Source of the DNA: Chrysomallon squamiferum
Lineage: Eukaryota > Mollusca > Gastropoda > Neomphalida > Peltospiridae
Length of the DNA stretch: 64,000 nucleotides
NCBI GenBank assembly: GCA_012295275.1
Contig: CM022678.1
Span: forward strand, 8,183,632 to 8,247,631
Direction of reading: 5' to 3'
Positions 11,245 to 24,084 of the stretch are shown one piece after another. Position numbers and translations under genes: made by a program. The notes beneath the pieces are model-generated. The model did not search any database. It had not been told where the DNA came from and saw nothing but the letters and a program-made list of their open reading frames with translations. Position 1 is the first letter of the stretch; every line of letters begins with the position of its first letter.

Positions 11245-12943
11245 GTAGATGATTGATGGTTAATTATTTTTATGACGACTCTTGAAGAGAGTTGACAGTA
11301 AATCCTTTTTACTTTAAATTTCTTGATTCTCGGATTAATATCTATTTTGTAAAAATATCAATTTTCATATTAACAGTATATAAAAGATTATTAAATTTTG
11401 TGAAATAAAAAGAAAGAGCAAACCATGAATATTTTGTTCAGTATTTTTATTGTTTAATTTTATGTAACATTTTATAACTGCTCTAACAGTACGACTGTTG
11501 TGACATCTACAAAAACCACTGCAAATATTATAATTACTGCTACCCATTCTGTGAAAAAAATTCTTTGTAGCACAATTACTACTATTAATTTTTTGACCAG
11601 AATTCCTGAGTTTTTGCCGTTAATCCGTACATGTGTGTATGTACACAAACGCACACACACGCATGTATATTTGATTTTAATTTTTATAAGAACAGTAATG
11701 ATAATAAAATTAAAATTAAAATATCCGCATATGAAAATTAGTAATAATAATAAAAACTATATAAAACAAACTGAACACAGACAGAAATATCCGTCTGGTT
11801 CGTTTCTGTTGCCGTTCCGATGAAGTGGGTCTGGTTATAGCCGTGTAATGAAATAATACTGTTCTTTGTGACATTAGAGTGCGCGCTTTATCCTGAAGGA
11901 AATTTAATAGACTACGAAGTTGAGGAAGGTGGAGATAAATCTCGGAATTGAAATAATTAAACACAAACTAGTAACACAGTAATCTAGAAGACATTTGCTG
12001 TAAAGTGTTCTAAGAATTTTTTGCAAAACATGAAGATAGTTCGTTTCGTGTTATACCCTGTTTACGTTTTGTACCTATAATCGTTTTTTTTTTTTTTTAA
12101 ATTTTTTATAGAAACGTCTGTTAAAGATTGCTATATTTTTATTATTACTTAAATACAGCATAGAACTAATTAAATAATTTTGAAATGGGAATAAATAGAA
12201 ATATCTGTTCAAGAATAAATGTCGACTGCATAAACTAGTCCAGTGGAAACATTGTGATTGTAACTATTGTTTGTATTTAGCGTATGGTTGTAGCTTAACA
12301 CTTTAAATCACTCAAATATATCATTATTACATATTTGTAACAATCGATCACATAATATTGTTTTAACAGCATTCTTTGACCATTCTGTGGTACATGAATA
12401 TTTGTAATGTGATGACATCCATACAGTAATATATATATATATATTTACAATCTTATGAGTTCATAAATTAAATTCTCTACCTTCTTCATTTCTCATTATA
12501 GGAAACAAGCTTTGAAGTTCAACATACTGAATATTTCTTGGTATTTACAAAGGATCCAAACTTATTTAAGAAAAGTTCAAGGTATTTAGCTTGAGTTATA
12601 ATTTCTGTAGTAAATAATTAGCAATGCAAATGACTTGATGTTCATTAATAATTAGACAAGGATTTATCTTACTGGATATCTTTACAAGCTACATACCTGA
12701 ATCAAATGCTCCTTGAAAATTGTTAAAACATGGTACATATTTTTCTTATTTCGTTTTAGTAAATTAATAGAAAACATTTTACATAGGATTCTTCTCAAAA
12801 ACAACAATACTAATTCAGTTTGATGAGACAATACTGGCAATTCTTTGTTAGTGATGAATGTAAATAATATCTGAAACATCTGCTTGGTAATAGCATAGAT
12901 AACAATGCTTGCCTCAGTTCTTGTTGTAGGAATTACTGCTATA
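11245..12943. other. Conserved inter-unit block, unit 2
   Basis: Matches 1967-3800 with gaps. The 21-codon ORF of unit 1 is here 12030-12080, shortened in frame to 16 codons plus stop (MKIVRFVL, then YPVYVLYL). The block ends at the TATA target site (12940-12943) of the transposon insertion. Confidence 0.5.
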
Positions 12944-14249
12944 GGGTCATTCCGTGTCAAATCACCCAATGGTTTAAACCCGACCGTCTCAGATTTTTAT
13001 GAAACTTGGTATACTTGTTGACTGGGACCAAATCTGAGTTTATTAAGGTGAAGTAGACCTTGTTCATACTCTGTGCCGAAGACTGGGTGTACAAATACAT
13101 TATGCAGTACATCACTTGATGAAATCTGAGTTCAGACTGGGTTTTACTGTTGTTGACTGAAACCTTGTTCAAAACCAATGGCAAGGCCCACATGACATGA
13201 TAAAATTACTTAATAGGTTTTATGAAATAAAAGTATTGTTTATATATCAACATCTGACATTGTGTCCAACTTAAAAAGCTTCAGATTGTCAAAGAAATGC
13301 AGATGAAGAAACTTCTTTGTCTTAAACTTCTAATTGCCATGTGTTCAATGGGGATTGCACCAGGGAATCTAAAGGAGTTCCTGACCTGCCTGAAGAATCA
13401 CTTCCTGTTAACCCTTTGAGCCTGATTTTGTAGAATATGTCATGCCGTTTGGCATCTTTTCATATCCTTCAGGCATTCCTTCAGACATGTCAGGTGGGTT
13501 TTAACTCAAAAGATGAGTTTTTAGTCTCAGAAAAAATGTACATTGTAATGCATTGTATCAATCATCCATGCAGGTATGCATTTTTTTAAATCTCTATTAT
13601 GGCTAAACAAAAAATATTATACCCAGGAAACTTTTATATGTGAACTTTATGCATACATGTAGGCCTACAATGTCTTACTGGATGATCAAGAGAGATGGTG
13701 ATTCCTAGCATCCAGAATTGACCATTCAGGTTTTAGTTAATCAGATGTTAATGGCTGAAAAGGTATTATTTTCATGTATGTGCATTTTTAAAATCTATAT
13801 TGTGGATAAACAAAAAATATTACACCCAGGAAACTTTTATATGTTTTAGTTAACATGCGGGAGATTAAATTTCAATAAAGGTTATCTCAAGATCACGTGA
13901 TCCATACGGTCAATTTCAAGGTCATAGCAAAGGTCAAAAGGTCAAGGTACTCCAATATTTTCCAAACTAAACGAATCCTTGTCATTTTTCCTTTCTAACC
14001 AATTTTATGAAGATTCGCCCAGTAGTTCCTGAGATATAAGGGTTCTAAAGTTGGTGGTCACACCCATTTTTGGCAAAAATCTCAAAATTCGGTGGGCCGT
14101 ATCTCCCACACCACTGGTCTGATTGAGCTAAAATTTCAGATTTGGTGCTGTGGGATCCCAGTCAACAAGTATACCAAGTTTTATAAAAATCTGAGAAGGT
14201 CGGGTTTAAATTTCTTCTTTTTTTTGGGTGATTTGACACGGAATGACCC
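12944..14249. mobile_element. DNA transposon with long terminal inverted repeats, non-autonomous
   Basis: The termini are GGGTCATTCCGTGTCAAATC at 12944 and its exact reverse complement ending at 14249. Imperfect inversion continues for about 90-100 bp (12944-13033 against about 14153-14249). It is flanked by TATA on both sides (12940-12943 and 14250-14253). The paralogous site near 19010 reads GCTATATCAAATAT with a single TATA, i.e. an empty site, so TATA is a 4-bp target-site duplication and the element is 1306 bp. No transposase-like ORF is seen inside. Superfamily not assigned. Confidence 0.88.
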
Positions 14250-14452
14250 TATATCAAATATAATATTAAACGAAAGAATATAATGATATAATTAAGAACA
14301 TAATCAAGTAACTCTCAAAATGTAGAGTCTTGGAAGGAAATGAATTTGTAATCAGATAGAATCTATTGTATAAAAATATTTACTTGAATGAAATATGCCA
14401 CTTTAAATTTTGCATTCCCTTAGTCTCTTATTTCTGTTATATATTTTCAGAA

Positions 14453-14503
14453 ATGAATAAGAAAGTAAGAACCAGAATTCAGGACCTTGATGAAAGAGAA
14501 TAA
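14453..14503 (+). CDS. Upstream ORF, 16 codons, before the 14.8-kb ZNF
   Basis: Begins 2 nt after the conserved acceptor (ATATTTTCAG, ends 14450) and encodes MNKKVRTRIQDLDERE. It is identical in sense at 19230, 40722, 51683 and 61417. At 27524 the ATG is ATA. Lying in the leader of the ZNF mRNA, it could act as a translational regulator. It may also simply be preserved by recent duplication. Confidence 0.35.
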   Translation: MNKKVRTRIQDLDERE

Positions 14504-14758
14504 AACGTGAAGTGAGAAAAATAATTTGGACAAATTACAAACTGTTGTTTTAAGAAATATCCCCTGTACACTTTAGCACAGTTAATTCACTTTGTGTTTT
14601 ATTTCACGTAACATTACATTCAAAAGATGTCTGATTTGTGAATCTTCTACTAAGATCATAGTAGTCGTGGTAACCTAATGAAATGAAATTCACAACAAAG
14701 AGAAAATGTGATGTGTGTACGGAATTAATTTTCTAGAAATAAGAAATATGCAATTAAC

Positions 14759-15478
14759 ATGGCAACTCACAGTAATCAAGAATTATTCAGCATCCATTCT
14801 GGTGAAAAGCCTTTTAAATGTGAAGTTTGTGCAAAATGTTTCTCATACAGGGTGAATGTGAAAAATCATATCAGAATCCATACTGGAGAGAAGCCTTTTA
14901 AATGTGTAATTTGTGTAAAATGTTTCTCAGAGAGTTCGAATCTAAAACGTCACATGAAGCACCACACTAATGAGAAATCTTTTAAATGTGAAGTCTGTCG
15001 AAAATGTTTCTTACAAAGAGGAGGTCTGAAAGATCATATGAAAGTCCATACTGGAGAGAAGCCTTTTAAATGTGAAGTCTGTGGAAAAGGTTTCTCACAG
15101 AGAGTAAGTTTGAAAAATCATATGAGAGTCCATACTGAAGAGAACCCTTTTAGATGTGAAGTTTGTGCAAAATGTTTATCATGCAGATATAACCTAAAAA
15201 ATCACATGAATGTCCATATTGGAAAGAAACCTTTTAAATGTGAGATTTGTGGAAAATGTTTCAGGTTACATGAACAGTTAAAATCTCATATGATGGTGCA
15301 CTCTGGAGAGAAACCTTTTAAATGTGAGGTTTGTGCAAAATGTTTCAATCACCGTTCGACTTTAAAAAGTCATATGAAGATCCATACTGGAGAGAAGCCT
15401 TTTAAATGTGAAGTTTGTGCAAAACGTTTCTCACACAGTTCGAGCTTTAAATATCATGTAAAAATACATGATAGATAG
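14759..15478 (+). CDS. C2H2 zinc-finger protein, 8 fingers (239 aa)
   Basis: The N-terminus [19 protein letters not shown] is followed by eight fingers (first Cys at residue 21, last His at 237), ending KIHDR. All eight keep both Cys and both His. Linkers are TGEKPF, TNEKSF, TEENPF, IGKKPF and SGEKPF. Most fingers carry the extra Cys (CEVCAKCF); finger 4 has Gly (CGKGF) and finger 8 Arg (CAKRF). Predicted sequence-specific DNA binding in the nucleus, with no effector domain. Upstream, only the 3' intron part and acceptor (14450) are kept; the homology stops near 14310, next to the transposon, so no TATA/exon 1 is seen. A polyadenylation signal AATAAA is at 15797. Confidence 0.87.
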   Translation: MATHSNQELFSIHSGEKPFKCEVCAKCFSYRVNVKNHIRIHTGEKPFKCVICVKCFSESSNLKRHMKHHTNEKSFKCEVCRKCFLQRGGLKDHMKVHTGEKPFKCEVCGKGFSQRVSLKNHMRVHTEENPFRCEVCAKCLSCRYNLKNHMNVHIGKKPFKCEICGKCFRLHEQLKSHMMVHSGEKPFKCEVCAKCFNHRSTLKSHMKIHTGEKPFKCEVCAKRFSHSSSFKYHVKIHDR

Positions 15479-15655
15479 AAACCTTTTAAATGTGAAGCTT
15501 ATGGAGAATGTTTTATTCACGGAGTTGGAATCTCAAAATTCAGATAAAGATCCAAACTGGTGAGATGTCTTTCAAATGTGAAGTTTGAGCAAAATGTTTA
15601 TCACGAGGAGATGTTCTGAAATGTCACATAAAGATACATAGGGTGACAAACGTTG
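15479..15655 (+). pseudogene. Decayed C-terminal fingers after the stop, 14.8-kb gene
   Basis: Immediately after the stop, finger sequence continues (KPFKCEAYGECFIHGVG...), with frameshifts and stops, to KCHIKIHR near 15640. The positions correspond to the last two live fingers of the 9.1-kb gene, so this gene was once longer. Confidence 0.65.
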
Positions 15656-17100
15656 TAACTATTGAGTTCGTGTGAAATATTTCCAACACGCTGGTATCTA
15701 AAATATCACACGATGTTCCGCTTTTATTAGAAACGTTTGAGCAATGACTGATGATACCTGAAAATAGAAGTGATAATTTGTCAAATACTAACCATAAATA
15801 AAAAATACTGTTTTGTAATAAACATTTAAGAAAAGGTAACGAAGAATACGAGTTTTGATTAGTCTGACTGATAACAAATCTGAAATAGAAAGTCCTACTA
15901 ACTACTTCTACTACTAGCACTAGTATCATTACTGCCTTTACTGTTGCTACTTATACTACCACTGATACTACTACAACATCAGGGCAGTGGATATTAGACG
16001 TCATTCCAACTTTCGTCAATTCCTTGTTATTGTTATAACAGATTATCTTAATTTAAGAAACAATGTTTGTCTCTTTCACTGCTTTTCTGTCTGTATGGGT
16101 TGATATCCAATTTGGTCTTTTGTATTTGTTTTGAATTTGTAATTATGTATGTGAGTGTTTACCATCACCATCCGCTCAAATAACACTACTGCTGCTTTAT
16201 ATTACTTTAACTGTGCAGCTGTTTCAAATGACTGTTTTATTAACTTATAATCTTGAACACTACATGTTCTTTGTAAGCAGCTAGGTCTTCTTCATTTTAC
16301 AAATATAGAAAACAGCGAAATACGCAAATAAATCGAAATGCATCCTTTGATGCTAATTTCAGAATAAAATGTAAAAAACAATGACACTAATATACAGGTG
16401 TTTAAATGATACAGTCATGTTAAGCAGCATTTCGTTGAACTGGCAGTATACGGCGATTTCACCTATGTGCAAACTGAATTTAGGAAGATTTCCCATGGAA
16501 TACAAATGTATACAGATAGATAAAATTATATAAAGACATACACAGATGAAAAAGATACAAACATAATAAAGCCATATAGACAGACATATGTTAGTATCAG
16601 TTTGAAGAGTTTCGGATAGCAGTAACAGATTAGGATGTCTTCATAATAAACAGGAGTAGTTTAGGTCTGTTACTAGACATTTTACTATTTTTTGTTCCGG
16701 GAGTCTTTAGTAATAACGTATAATGTCTCACTAATTAAATGATGAAAATTTAATCCAAAACATGAAAAATATGTCGTATCTAAATTAAAGTATGTTACAG
16801 CCTGTAAATGAAGACAAAAGTTAAGAAATGTTCTGTAACAGTCAAGATTTCTCTACTTTAAGATGTCCCTACACTGATTGGAGATATTAAAAATTTCAAC
16901 GTGGTACCATTATCATTCTTGGGGATTGGCCGTTCATTTTATATATCCATTGTCACAGTGGCAAAGTTTCTATATTAAAGTTAGGAAAGAAACGTTATAC
17001 ATCACTCAAGAATTAACAACACTTTATTAGCATTTACTGCCATAGTGAGAAAACACTTATTACAGTTTAAACAAACGAACCTGCTATGGATAAATAAACA
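15656..17100. other. Post-ZNF downstream block, unit 3
   Basis: Non-coding, collinear with the same block in the other units. ACT-rich tract at 15897-15975. Confidence 0.55.
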
Positions 17101-17238
17101 AATTTAAAATGTCATATGAAGAACCATAGTGGTGAGAAGTCATTTAAATGTGAAATTTGTGGAACATTTTTCTCACGACATGGACATGTAAAACGTCAAA
17201 TGATAGTCCACAATGGAGATAAACCTTTTAATAGTTAA
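17101..17238 (+). pseudogene. Orphan zinc-finger relic, unit 3
   Basis: Open from NLKCHMKNHSGEKSFKCEIC through RHGHVKRQMIVHNGDKPFNS to a stop. The first zinc-binding His is Gln (KRQ), so the finger is broken. There is no start codon in frame (ATGGATAAATAA lies just upstream) and no acceptor nearby. Confidence 0.6.
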
Positions 17239-19060
17239 ATATTAAGTAGATGATTGATGGTTAATTATTTTCATGACGACTCTTGAAGAGAGTTGACAGT
17301 AAATCCTTTTTACTTTAAATTTCTTGATTCTCGGATTAATATTTATGTGTTCAAGATTATTTTGTAAAAATATTAATTTTCATATTAACAGTATATAAAA
17401 GATTATTAAATTTTGTGAAATAGAAAGAACAAGCAAACCATGAATATTTTGTTCAATATTTTTATTGTTTAATTTTATGTAACATTTTATAACTGCTCTA
17501 ACAGTACGACTGTTGTGACATCTACTAAAACCACTGCAAATATTATAACTACTGCTACCCATTCTGTGACAAAAATTCTTTGTACCACAATTACTACTAG
17601 TACGTTTTTGACCAGAATTCCTGAGTTTTTGCCGTTAATCCGTACATGTGTGTATGCACACAAACGCACACACTCGCATGTATATTTGTTTTTAATTTTC
17701 ATAAGAACAGTAATGATAAAATTAAAATTAAAATGTCGGCATATGAAAATAAGTAACAATAATGAAAACTATATAAAAGTAAATTAAGACAGACAGAAAT
17801 ATCCGTCTGGTTCGTTTTTGTTGCCGTTCCGACGAAGTGGGTCTGGTTATAGCCGTGTAACAAAATAATACTGTTCTTTGTGTGCGCGCTTTATTCTGAA
17901 GGAAATCAATTAGACTACAAAGTTGAGGAAGGGGGAGATAAACCACGGAATTGCTATTGAGACGAGACACCTAACGCGTTTAACTTAAATTTTGGAAATG
18001 AATGGAAGGAAAGAAATAATTAAACACAAACTCAGGCAATCTAGAAGACATTTGCTGTAAAGTGTTTTAAGAAATGTTCGCAAAACATGAAGATAGTTCG
18101 TTTCGAGTTAAATAGTGACGTGGTATTCCTTGTTTACGTTTTGTACCTATAAAATAATAAAGTATAATCGTTTGTTTTTAGTTTTTTATAGAAACGTCTG
18201 TTAAAGATTGCTATATTTTTATTATTACTTAAATACAGCATAGAACTAATTAAATATTTTTCAAATGCCAATAAATAGAAATATTTGTTCAAGAATAAAT
18301 GTCGACTGTATAAACTAGTCCAGTGGAAACATTGTAACTATTGTTTGTATTTAGCGTATGCTTGTAGCTTAACACTTTAAATCACTCAAATATATCATTA
18401 TTACACATTTGTAACAATAGATCACATAATATTGTTTTAACAGCATTCTTTGACCATTCTGTGGTACATGAATATTTGTAATGTGATGATATCCATACAG
18501 TAATATATATATTTACAATCTTATGAGTTCATAAATTAAATTCTCTACCTTCTTCTTTGCCCATTATAGGAAACAAGCTTTGAAGTTCAACATACTGAAT
18601 ATTTGTTGGTATTTAGAAAGGATCCAGACTTATTTGAGAAAAGTTCAAGGTATTTAGCTTCAGTTATAATTTCTGTATTAAATAATTAGCAATGCAAATG
18701 ACATGATGTTCATTAATAATTAGACAAGAATTTATCTTACTGGATATCTTTTCAAGTTACATACCTGAATCAAATGCTCCTTGAAAATTGATAAAACATG
18801 GTACATATTTTTCTTATTTCCTTTTAGTAAATTAATAGAAAACATTTTATATAGGATTCTTCTCAAAAACAACAATACTAATTCAATTTGATCAGACAAT
18901 ACTGTCAATTCTTTGTTAGTGATGAATGTAAATAATAGTCTGAAACATCTGCTTGGTAATAGCATAGATAACAATGCTTGCGTCAGTTCTTGTTGTAGGA
19001 ATTACCGCTATATCAAATATATTATTAAATGAAAGAACATAATTACAATGATGTAATTAG
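17239..19060. other. Conserved inter-unit block, unit 3
   Basis: Contains the ACT-rich tract (17495-17600), the GTGCGCGCTTTATTCTGAAGG segment (17882-17902), the 21-codon ORF at 18087-18152 (MKIVRF to YVLYL with one Val-to-Glu change), and the empty transposon site near 19010. No convincing protein. Confidence 0.45.
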
Positions 19061-19229
19061 GAAAATAATCAAGCAACCAAACATAGGGCTTTCAAAATGT
19101 ATAGTCTTAGAATGAAAGGAATTTCAAATTAAATAGAATCTATTGTTTAAAATTATTTACTTGAATGAAATATGCCACTTTAAATATTGCATTCCCTTAG
19201 TTTCTTTTTTCTATTTTATGTTTTCAGAA

Positions 19230-19280
19230 ATGAATAAGAAAGTAAGAACCAGAATTCAGGACCTTGATGAAAGAGAATAA
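19230..19280 (+). CDS. Upstream ORF, 16 codons, before the 19.5-kb ZNF
   Basis: MNKKVRTRIQDLDERE, starting 2 nt after the acceptor TTTTCAG (ends 19227). Same as at 14453. Confidence 0.35.
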   Translation: MNKKVRTRIQDLDERE

Positions 19281-19536
19281 AACGTGAAGTGAGAAAAATA
19301 ATTTGGACAAATTACAAACTGTTGTTTTAAGAAATATCACCTGTACACTTTAGCACAGTTAATTCACTTTGTGTTTTATTTCACGTAACATTACATTCAA
19401 ATTATGTCTGATTTGTGAATCTTCTACTAAGATCATAGTAGTCATGGTTACCTAATGAAATCAAATTCACAACAAAGAGAAAATGTGATTTCTGTATGGA
19501 ATTAATTTGCTAGAAATAAGAAATATGAAAATTAAC

Positions 19537-20256
19537 ATGGCAACTCACAGTAATCAACAATTATTCAGCATCCATTCTGGTGAAAAACCTTTTAAATGTG
19601 AAGTTTGTGCAAAATGTTTCTCACGTAGGGACAATGTGAAAAATCATATCAGAATCCATACTGGAGAGAAGCCTTTTAAATGTGAAATTTGTGTAAAATG
19701 TTTCTCAGAGAGTTCGAATCTAAAACGTCACATGAAGCACCACACTAATGAGAAATCTTTTAAATGTGAAGTCTGTCGAAAATGTTTTTCACAAAAAGGA
19801 AGTGTGAAAGATCATATGAAAGTCCATACTGGAGAGAAGCCTTTTAAATGTGAAGTCTGTGGAAAATGTTTCTCATGCAGATATAATCTAAAAATTCACA
19901 TGAATGTCCATATTGGAAAGAAACCTTTTAAATGTGAGGTTTGTGCAAAATGTTTCAATCACCGTTCGACTTTAAAAACTCATATGAAGATCCATACTGG
20001 AGAGAAGCCTTTTAGATGTGAAGTTTGTGCAAAATGTTTATCATGCAGATATAATCTAAAAAATCACATGAATGTCCATATTTCAAAGAAACCTTTTAAA
20101 TGTGAGGTTTGTGCAAAATGTTTCAATCTCCGTTCGACTTTAAAAACTCATATGAAGATCCATACTGGAGAGAAGCCTTTTAGATGTGAGGTTTGTGGAA
20201 AATGTTTCTCACACAGTTCGAGCTTTAAATATCATGTGAAAATACATGATAGATAG
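19537..20256 (+). CDS. C2H2 zinc-finger protein, 8 fingers (239 aa)
   Basis: The start at 19537 (AACATGGCA) matches all paralogues; an in-frame ATG at 19525 would add MKIN. Eight intact fingers run from residue 21 to 237. Fingers 4-5 (SCRYNLKIH, NHRSTLKTH) and 6-7 (SCRYNLKNH, NLRSTLKTH) are a duplicated pair. The 14.8-kb paralogue instead has different fingers at 4 and 6, so finger content was shuffled after the units split. C-terminus KIHDR. Upstream, the intron part and acceptor are present but no TATA/exon 1. AATAAA at 20595. Confidence 0.87.
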   Translation: MATHSNQQLFSIHSGEKPFKCEVCAKCFSRRDNVKNHIRIHTGEKPFKCEICVKCFSESSNLKRHMKHHTNEKSFKCEVCRKCFSQKGSVKDHMKVHTGEKPFKCEVCGKCFSCRYNLKIHMNVHIGKKPFKCEVCAKCFNHRSTLKTHMKIHTGEKPFRCEVCAKCLSCRYNLKNHMNVHISKKPFKCEVCAKCFNLRSTLKTHMKIHTGEKPFRCEVCGKCFSHSSSFKYHVKIHDR

Positions 20257-20425
20257 AAACCTTTTAAATGTGAAGCTTATGGAAAATGTTTTATTCACGG
20301 AGTTGGAATCTCAAACTTGACATAAAGATCCAAACTGGTGAGATGTCTTTCAAATGTGAAGTTTGAGCAAAATATTTATCACGAGGGAATGTTCTAAAAT
20401 GTCACATAAAGATACATAGGGTGAC
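20257..20425 (+). pseudogene. Decayed C-terminal fingers after the stop, 19.5-kb gene
   Basis: Same as 15479-15655: KPFKCEAYGKCFIHGVG..., then stops and frameshifts, ending near CHIKIHR. Confidence 0.65.
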
Positions 20426-21890
20426 AAACGTTGTAACTGTTGAGTTCGAGCAGAATATTTCCAACACGCTGGTATCTAAAATATCACATGATGTGCTACT
20501 TTTATTAGAAACGTTTGAGCAATGACTGATGATACCTGAAAATAGAAGTGATAATTTGTCAAATACTAACCATAAATATAAAATACTATTTTGTAATAAA
20601 CAACATTTAAGAAAAGGTAATGAAGAATACGAGTTTTGATTAGTCTGACTGATAACAAATCTGAAATAGAAAGTCCATCTAACTACTTCTACTACTAGCA
20701 CTAGTATTATTAGTGCTTTTACTGTTGCCACTAGCACTACCACTGATACTATTACAACATCAGGGCAGTGGATATTAGACGTCATTCCAACTTTTGTCAA
20801 TTCCTTGTTATTGTTACAACAGATTATCTTAATTTAAGAAACAATGTTTGTCTCTTTCACTGCTTTTCTGTCTGTATGGGTTGATATCCAATTTGGTCTT
20901 TTGTATTTGTTTTGAATTTGTAATTATGTATGTGAGTGTTTACCATCACCATCCGCTCAAATAACACTACTGCTGCTTTATATTACTTTAACTGTGCAGC
21001 TGTATTTTGTTTCAAATGACTGTTTTATTAACTTATAATCTTGTACACTATATATTCTTTGTAAGCAGCTAGGTTTCTTCATTTTACAAATATAGAAAAC
21101 AGCAAAATACGGAAATAAATCCAAATGCATCCTCTGATGCTAATTTCAAAATAAAATGTAAAAAACAATGACACTAATATATAGTTGTTTAAATGATACA
21201 GTCATGTTAAGCAGCATTTCGTTGAACTGAAAATGTACTGCGATTTCATTTATGTGAAAACTGAATTTAGGAAGATTTCCCATGGAATACAAATGTAAAC
21301 AGATAGATAAAATTATATAAAGACATACACAGATGAAAAAGATAAAAACATAATAAAGCCATATAGACAGACATATGTTGGTATCAGTTTGAAGAGGTTC
21401 GGATAGCAGTAACAGATTAGGATGTCTTCATAATAAACAGTAGTAGTTTAGATCTTGTTCTAGACATTTTACTATTTTTTATTCCGGGAGTCTTCAGTAA
21501 TAAGATATAATGTCTCACTAATTAAATGGTGAAAATTTAATCCGAAACATGAAAAATATGTCGTATCTAAATTGAAGTATTTTACAGCCTGTAAATGAAG
21601 ACAAAAGTTAAGATATGTTCTGTAACAGTCAAGATTTCTCTACTTTAAGATGTCCCTACATTGATTGGAGATATTAAACATTTCAACGTGGTACCATTAT
21701 CATTCTTGGGGATTGGCCGTTCATTTTATATATCCATTGTCACAGTGGCAAAGTTTCTATGTTAAAGTTACGAAAGAAACGTTATACAACACTCAAGTAT
21801 TAACGACAGTTTATTAGCATTTACTGCCATAGTGAGAAAACACTTATTACAGTTTAAAGAAACGAACCTGCTATGGATAAATAAACAAAT
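20426..21890. other. Post-ZNF downstream block, unit 4
   Basis: Non-coding, close to 15656-17100. ACT-rich tract at 20690-20760. Confidence 0.55.
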
Positions 21891-22025
21891 TTATAATGTC
21901 ATATGAAGAACCATAGTGGTGAGAAATCATTTAAATGTGAAATTTGTGGAACATTTTTCTCACGACATGGACGTGTAAAACGTCAACTGATAGTCCACAA
22001 TGGAGATAAACCTTTTAATAGTTAA
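21891..22025 (+). pseudogene. Orphan zinc-finger relic, unit 4
   Basis: As at 17101, with an additional in-frame TAA near the start (TTATAATGT) and the first zinc His again Gln (KRQLIVH). Confidence 0.6.
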
Positions 22026-24080
22026 ATATTAAGTAGATGATTGATGGTTAATTATTTTTATGACGACTCTTGAAGAGAGTTGACAGTAAATCCTTTTTAC
22101 TTTAAGTTTTTGCCGTTAATCCGTACATGTGTGCATGTACACAAACGGACACAAACGCATGTATATTTGTTTTTAATTTTTATAAGAACAGTAATGATAA
22201 TAAAATTAAAATTAAAATGTCGGCATATGAAAATAAGTAATAATAAAAACTATATAAAAGTAAATGAAGACAGACAGAAATATCCGTCTGGTTCGGTTTT
22301 GTTGGCGTGTGGATGAAGTGAGTCTGGTTAAAGCCGTGTAACAAAATAATACTGTTCTTTATGATATTAGAGTGCGCGCTTTATCCTGAAGGAAATTTAA
22401 TAGACTACAAAGTTGAGGAAGGGGGAGATAAACCACGGAATTGTTATTAAGACGAGACACCTAACGTGTTTAATTTTAATTTTGGAAATGAATGGAAGGA
22501 AACAAATAATTAAACACAAAATACGGTAATCTAGACGACGTTTGCTGTAAAGTGTTCTAAGAATTTTTCGCAAAACATGAAGATAGTTCGTTTCGTGTTA
22601 AATAGTGACGTGGTATTCCTTGTTTACGTTTTGTACCTATAATCGTTTTTTTTAAATTTTTTATAGAAACGTCTGTTAAAGATTGCTGTATTTTTATTAT
22701 TACTTTAATACAGGATAGAACCAATTAAATAATTTTCAAATGGCAATAAATAGAAATATTTGTTCAAGAATAAATGTCGACTGCAAAACTGGTCCAGTGG
22801 AAACATTGTAACTATTGTTTGTATTTAGCGTATGGTTGTTGCTTTACACTTTAAATCACTCAAATATATCATTATTACATATTTGTAAAAACCAATCACA
22901 TAATATTCTTTTAACAGCCTGCTTTCACCATACTTTGGTACATTAATATATGTTACAGAAGTGATATTCATCTAGTATACATTTTTTTAAAACAAAAAGT
23001 TAAATGTCAGCTAGCATTTGTAATGTGATGACATCCATACAGTAATATATGTATTTATTATCTTATCAGTTCATAAATTAAATGCTCCACCTTCTTTTCT
23101 CAGTATAGGAAACAGGCTTTGAAGTTCAACTGACTGAATATTTCTGGGTATTTACAAAGGATCCAGAGTTTGTTCACACAAGTTCAAGGTATTTAGCTTG
23201 AGTTATAATTTCTGTATTAAATAATTAACCTTGGAAATAACTTGATGTTCATTAACAATTAGACAAGAATTTATCTTACTGGATATCTTCACAAATGCTC
23301 CTTAAAAATGGTTAAAACATGGTACATATTTTTCTTATTTCCTTTTAGTAAATTAATAGAAAACATTTTATATAGGATTCTCCTCAAAAACAACAATACT
23401 AATTCAATTTGATCAGACAATACTGTCAATTCTTTGTTAGTGATAAATTTAAATAATAGTCTGAAACATCTGCTTGGTAATAGTACAGATAACATTTCTT
23501 ACTCAGTTCTTGTATTTTCTACATTTCCTTCTAGTCAAGCTGTGGGAATTATGGTTATATTAAATATAACATTAAATGAAAGAACATAATCAGAATGATA
23601 TAATGAAGAAAATTAATCTAGGCTTGAAAGTGAAATCTTTTTGGATATGGTGTTATAGAAATTAATATAGTGAACGTTTTAACTTAACATGTAGAGGATT
23701 TCAGTTAATTCCCTGGGAAATCCGAGATGATTACAGAACCTTTGAGTTTTACAACCCACCATCTAAATAACTGACATGTCAGCTGTTTGATCACTTCCTT
23801 TATTTAAATTCTGTACAGTGACTATGCCACCAACTATAAATGTTGGAATGTTCTGACAGAATTGAGCTGAAGTTATATGCACATGTAACATAAATGAATT
23901 ATATATATAACTTTATAATATGATCTTCTCTCTCTCTATAAATATAAATATACATATATGGAACATTTGGGGCAAAAAGTGGTTTTGCAATACAGGAACC
24001 AGTTATAGTATATTTAAAAATCTGTTAATATCTTGTTTTTAGAACAGTTTATATTTCTAAGATAAAGCAAAAGAAAGAAA
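22026..24080. other. Conserved inter-unit block, unit 4
   Basis: A deletion joins ACTTTAAG directly to TTTTTGCCGTTAATCC (about 22105). The small MKIVRF ORF is intact at 22577-22642. The recurring module with ACTGTCAATTCTTTGTTAGTG follows. A (CT)/(TA) tract lies at 23925-23955. No gene seen. Confidence 0.45.
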
Positions 24081-24084
24081 AAAT

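Noticed and set aside
12682-12969. Minus-strand ORF, similar at 18732 and 23289 (TNKEL.VLS.Q.ELVLLFLRRIL)
   Set aside because: It lies in a repeated non-coding module. In the 3.6-kb copy this frame stops early, within the segment corresponding to MFSINLLKGN, and no protein family was recognised.
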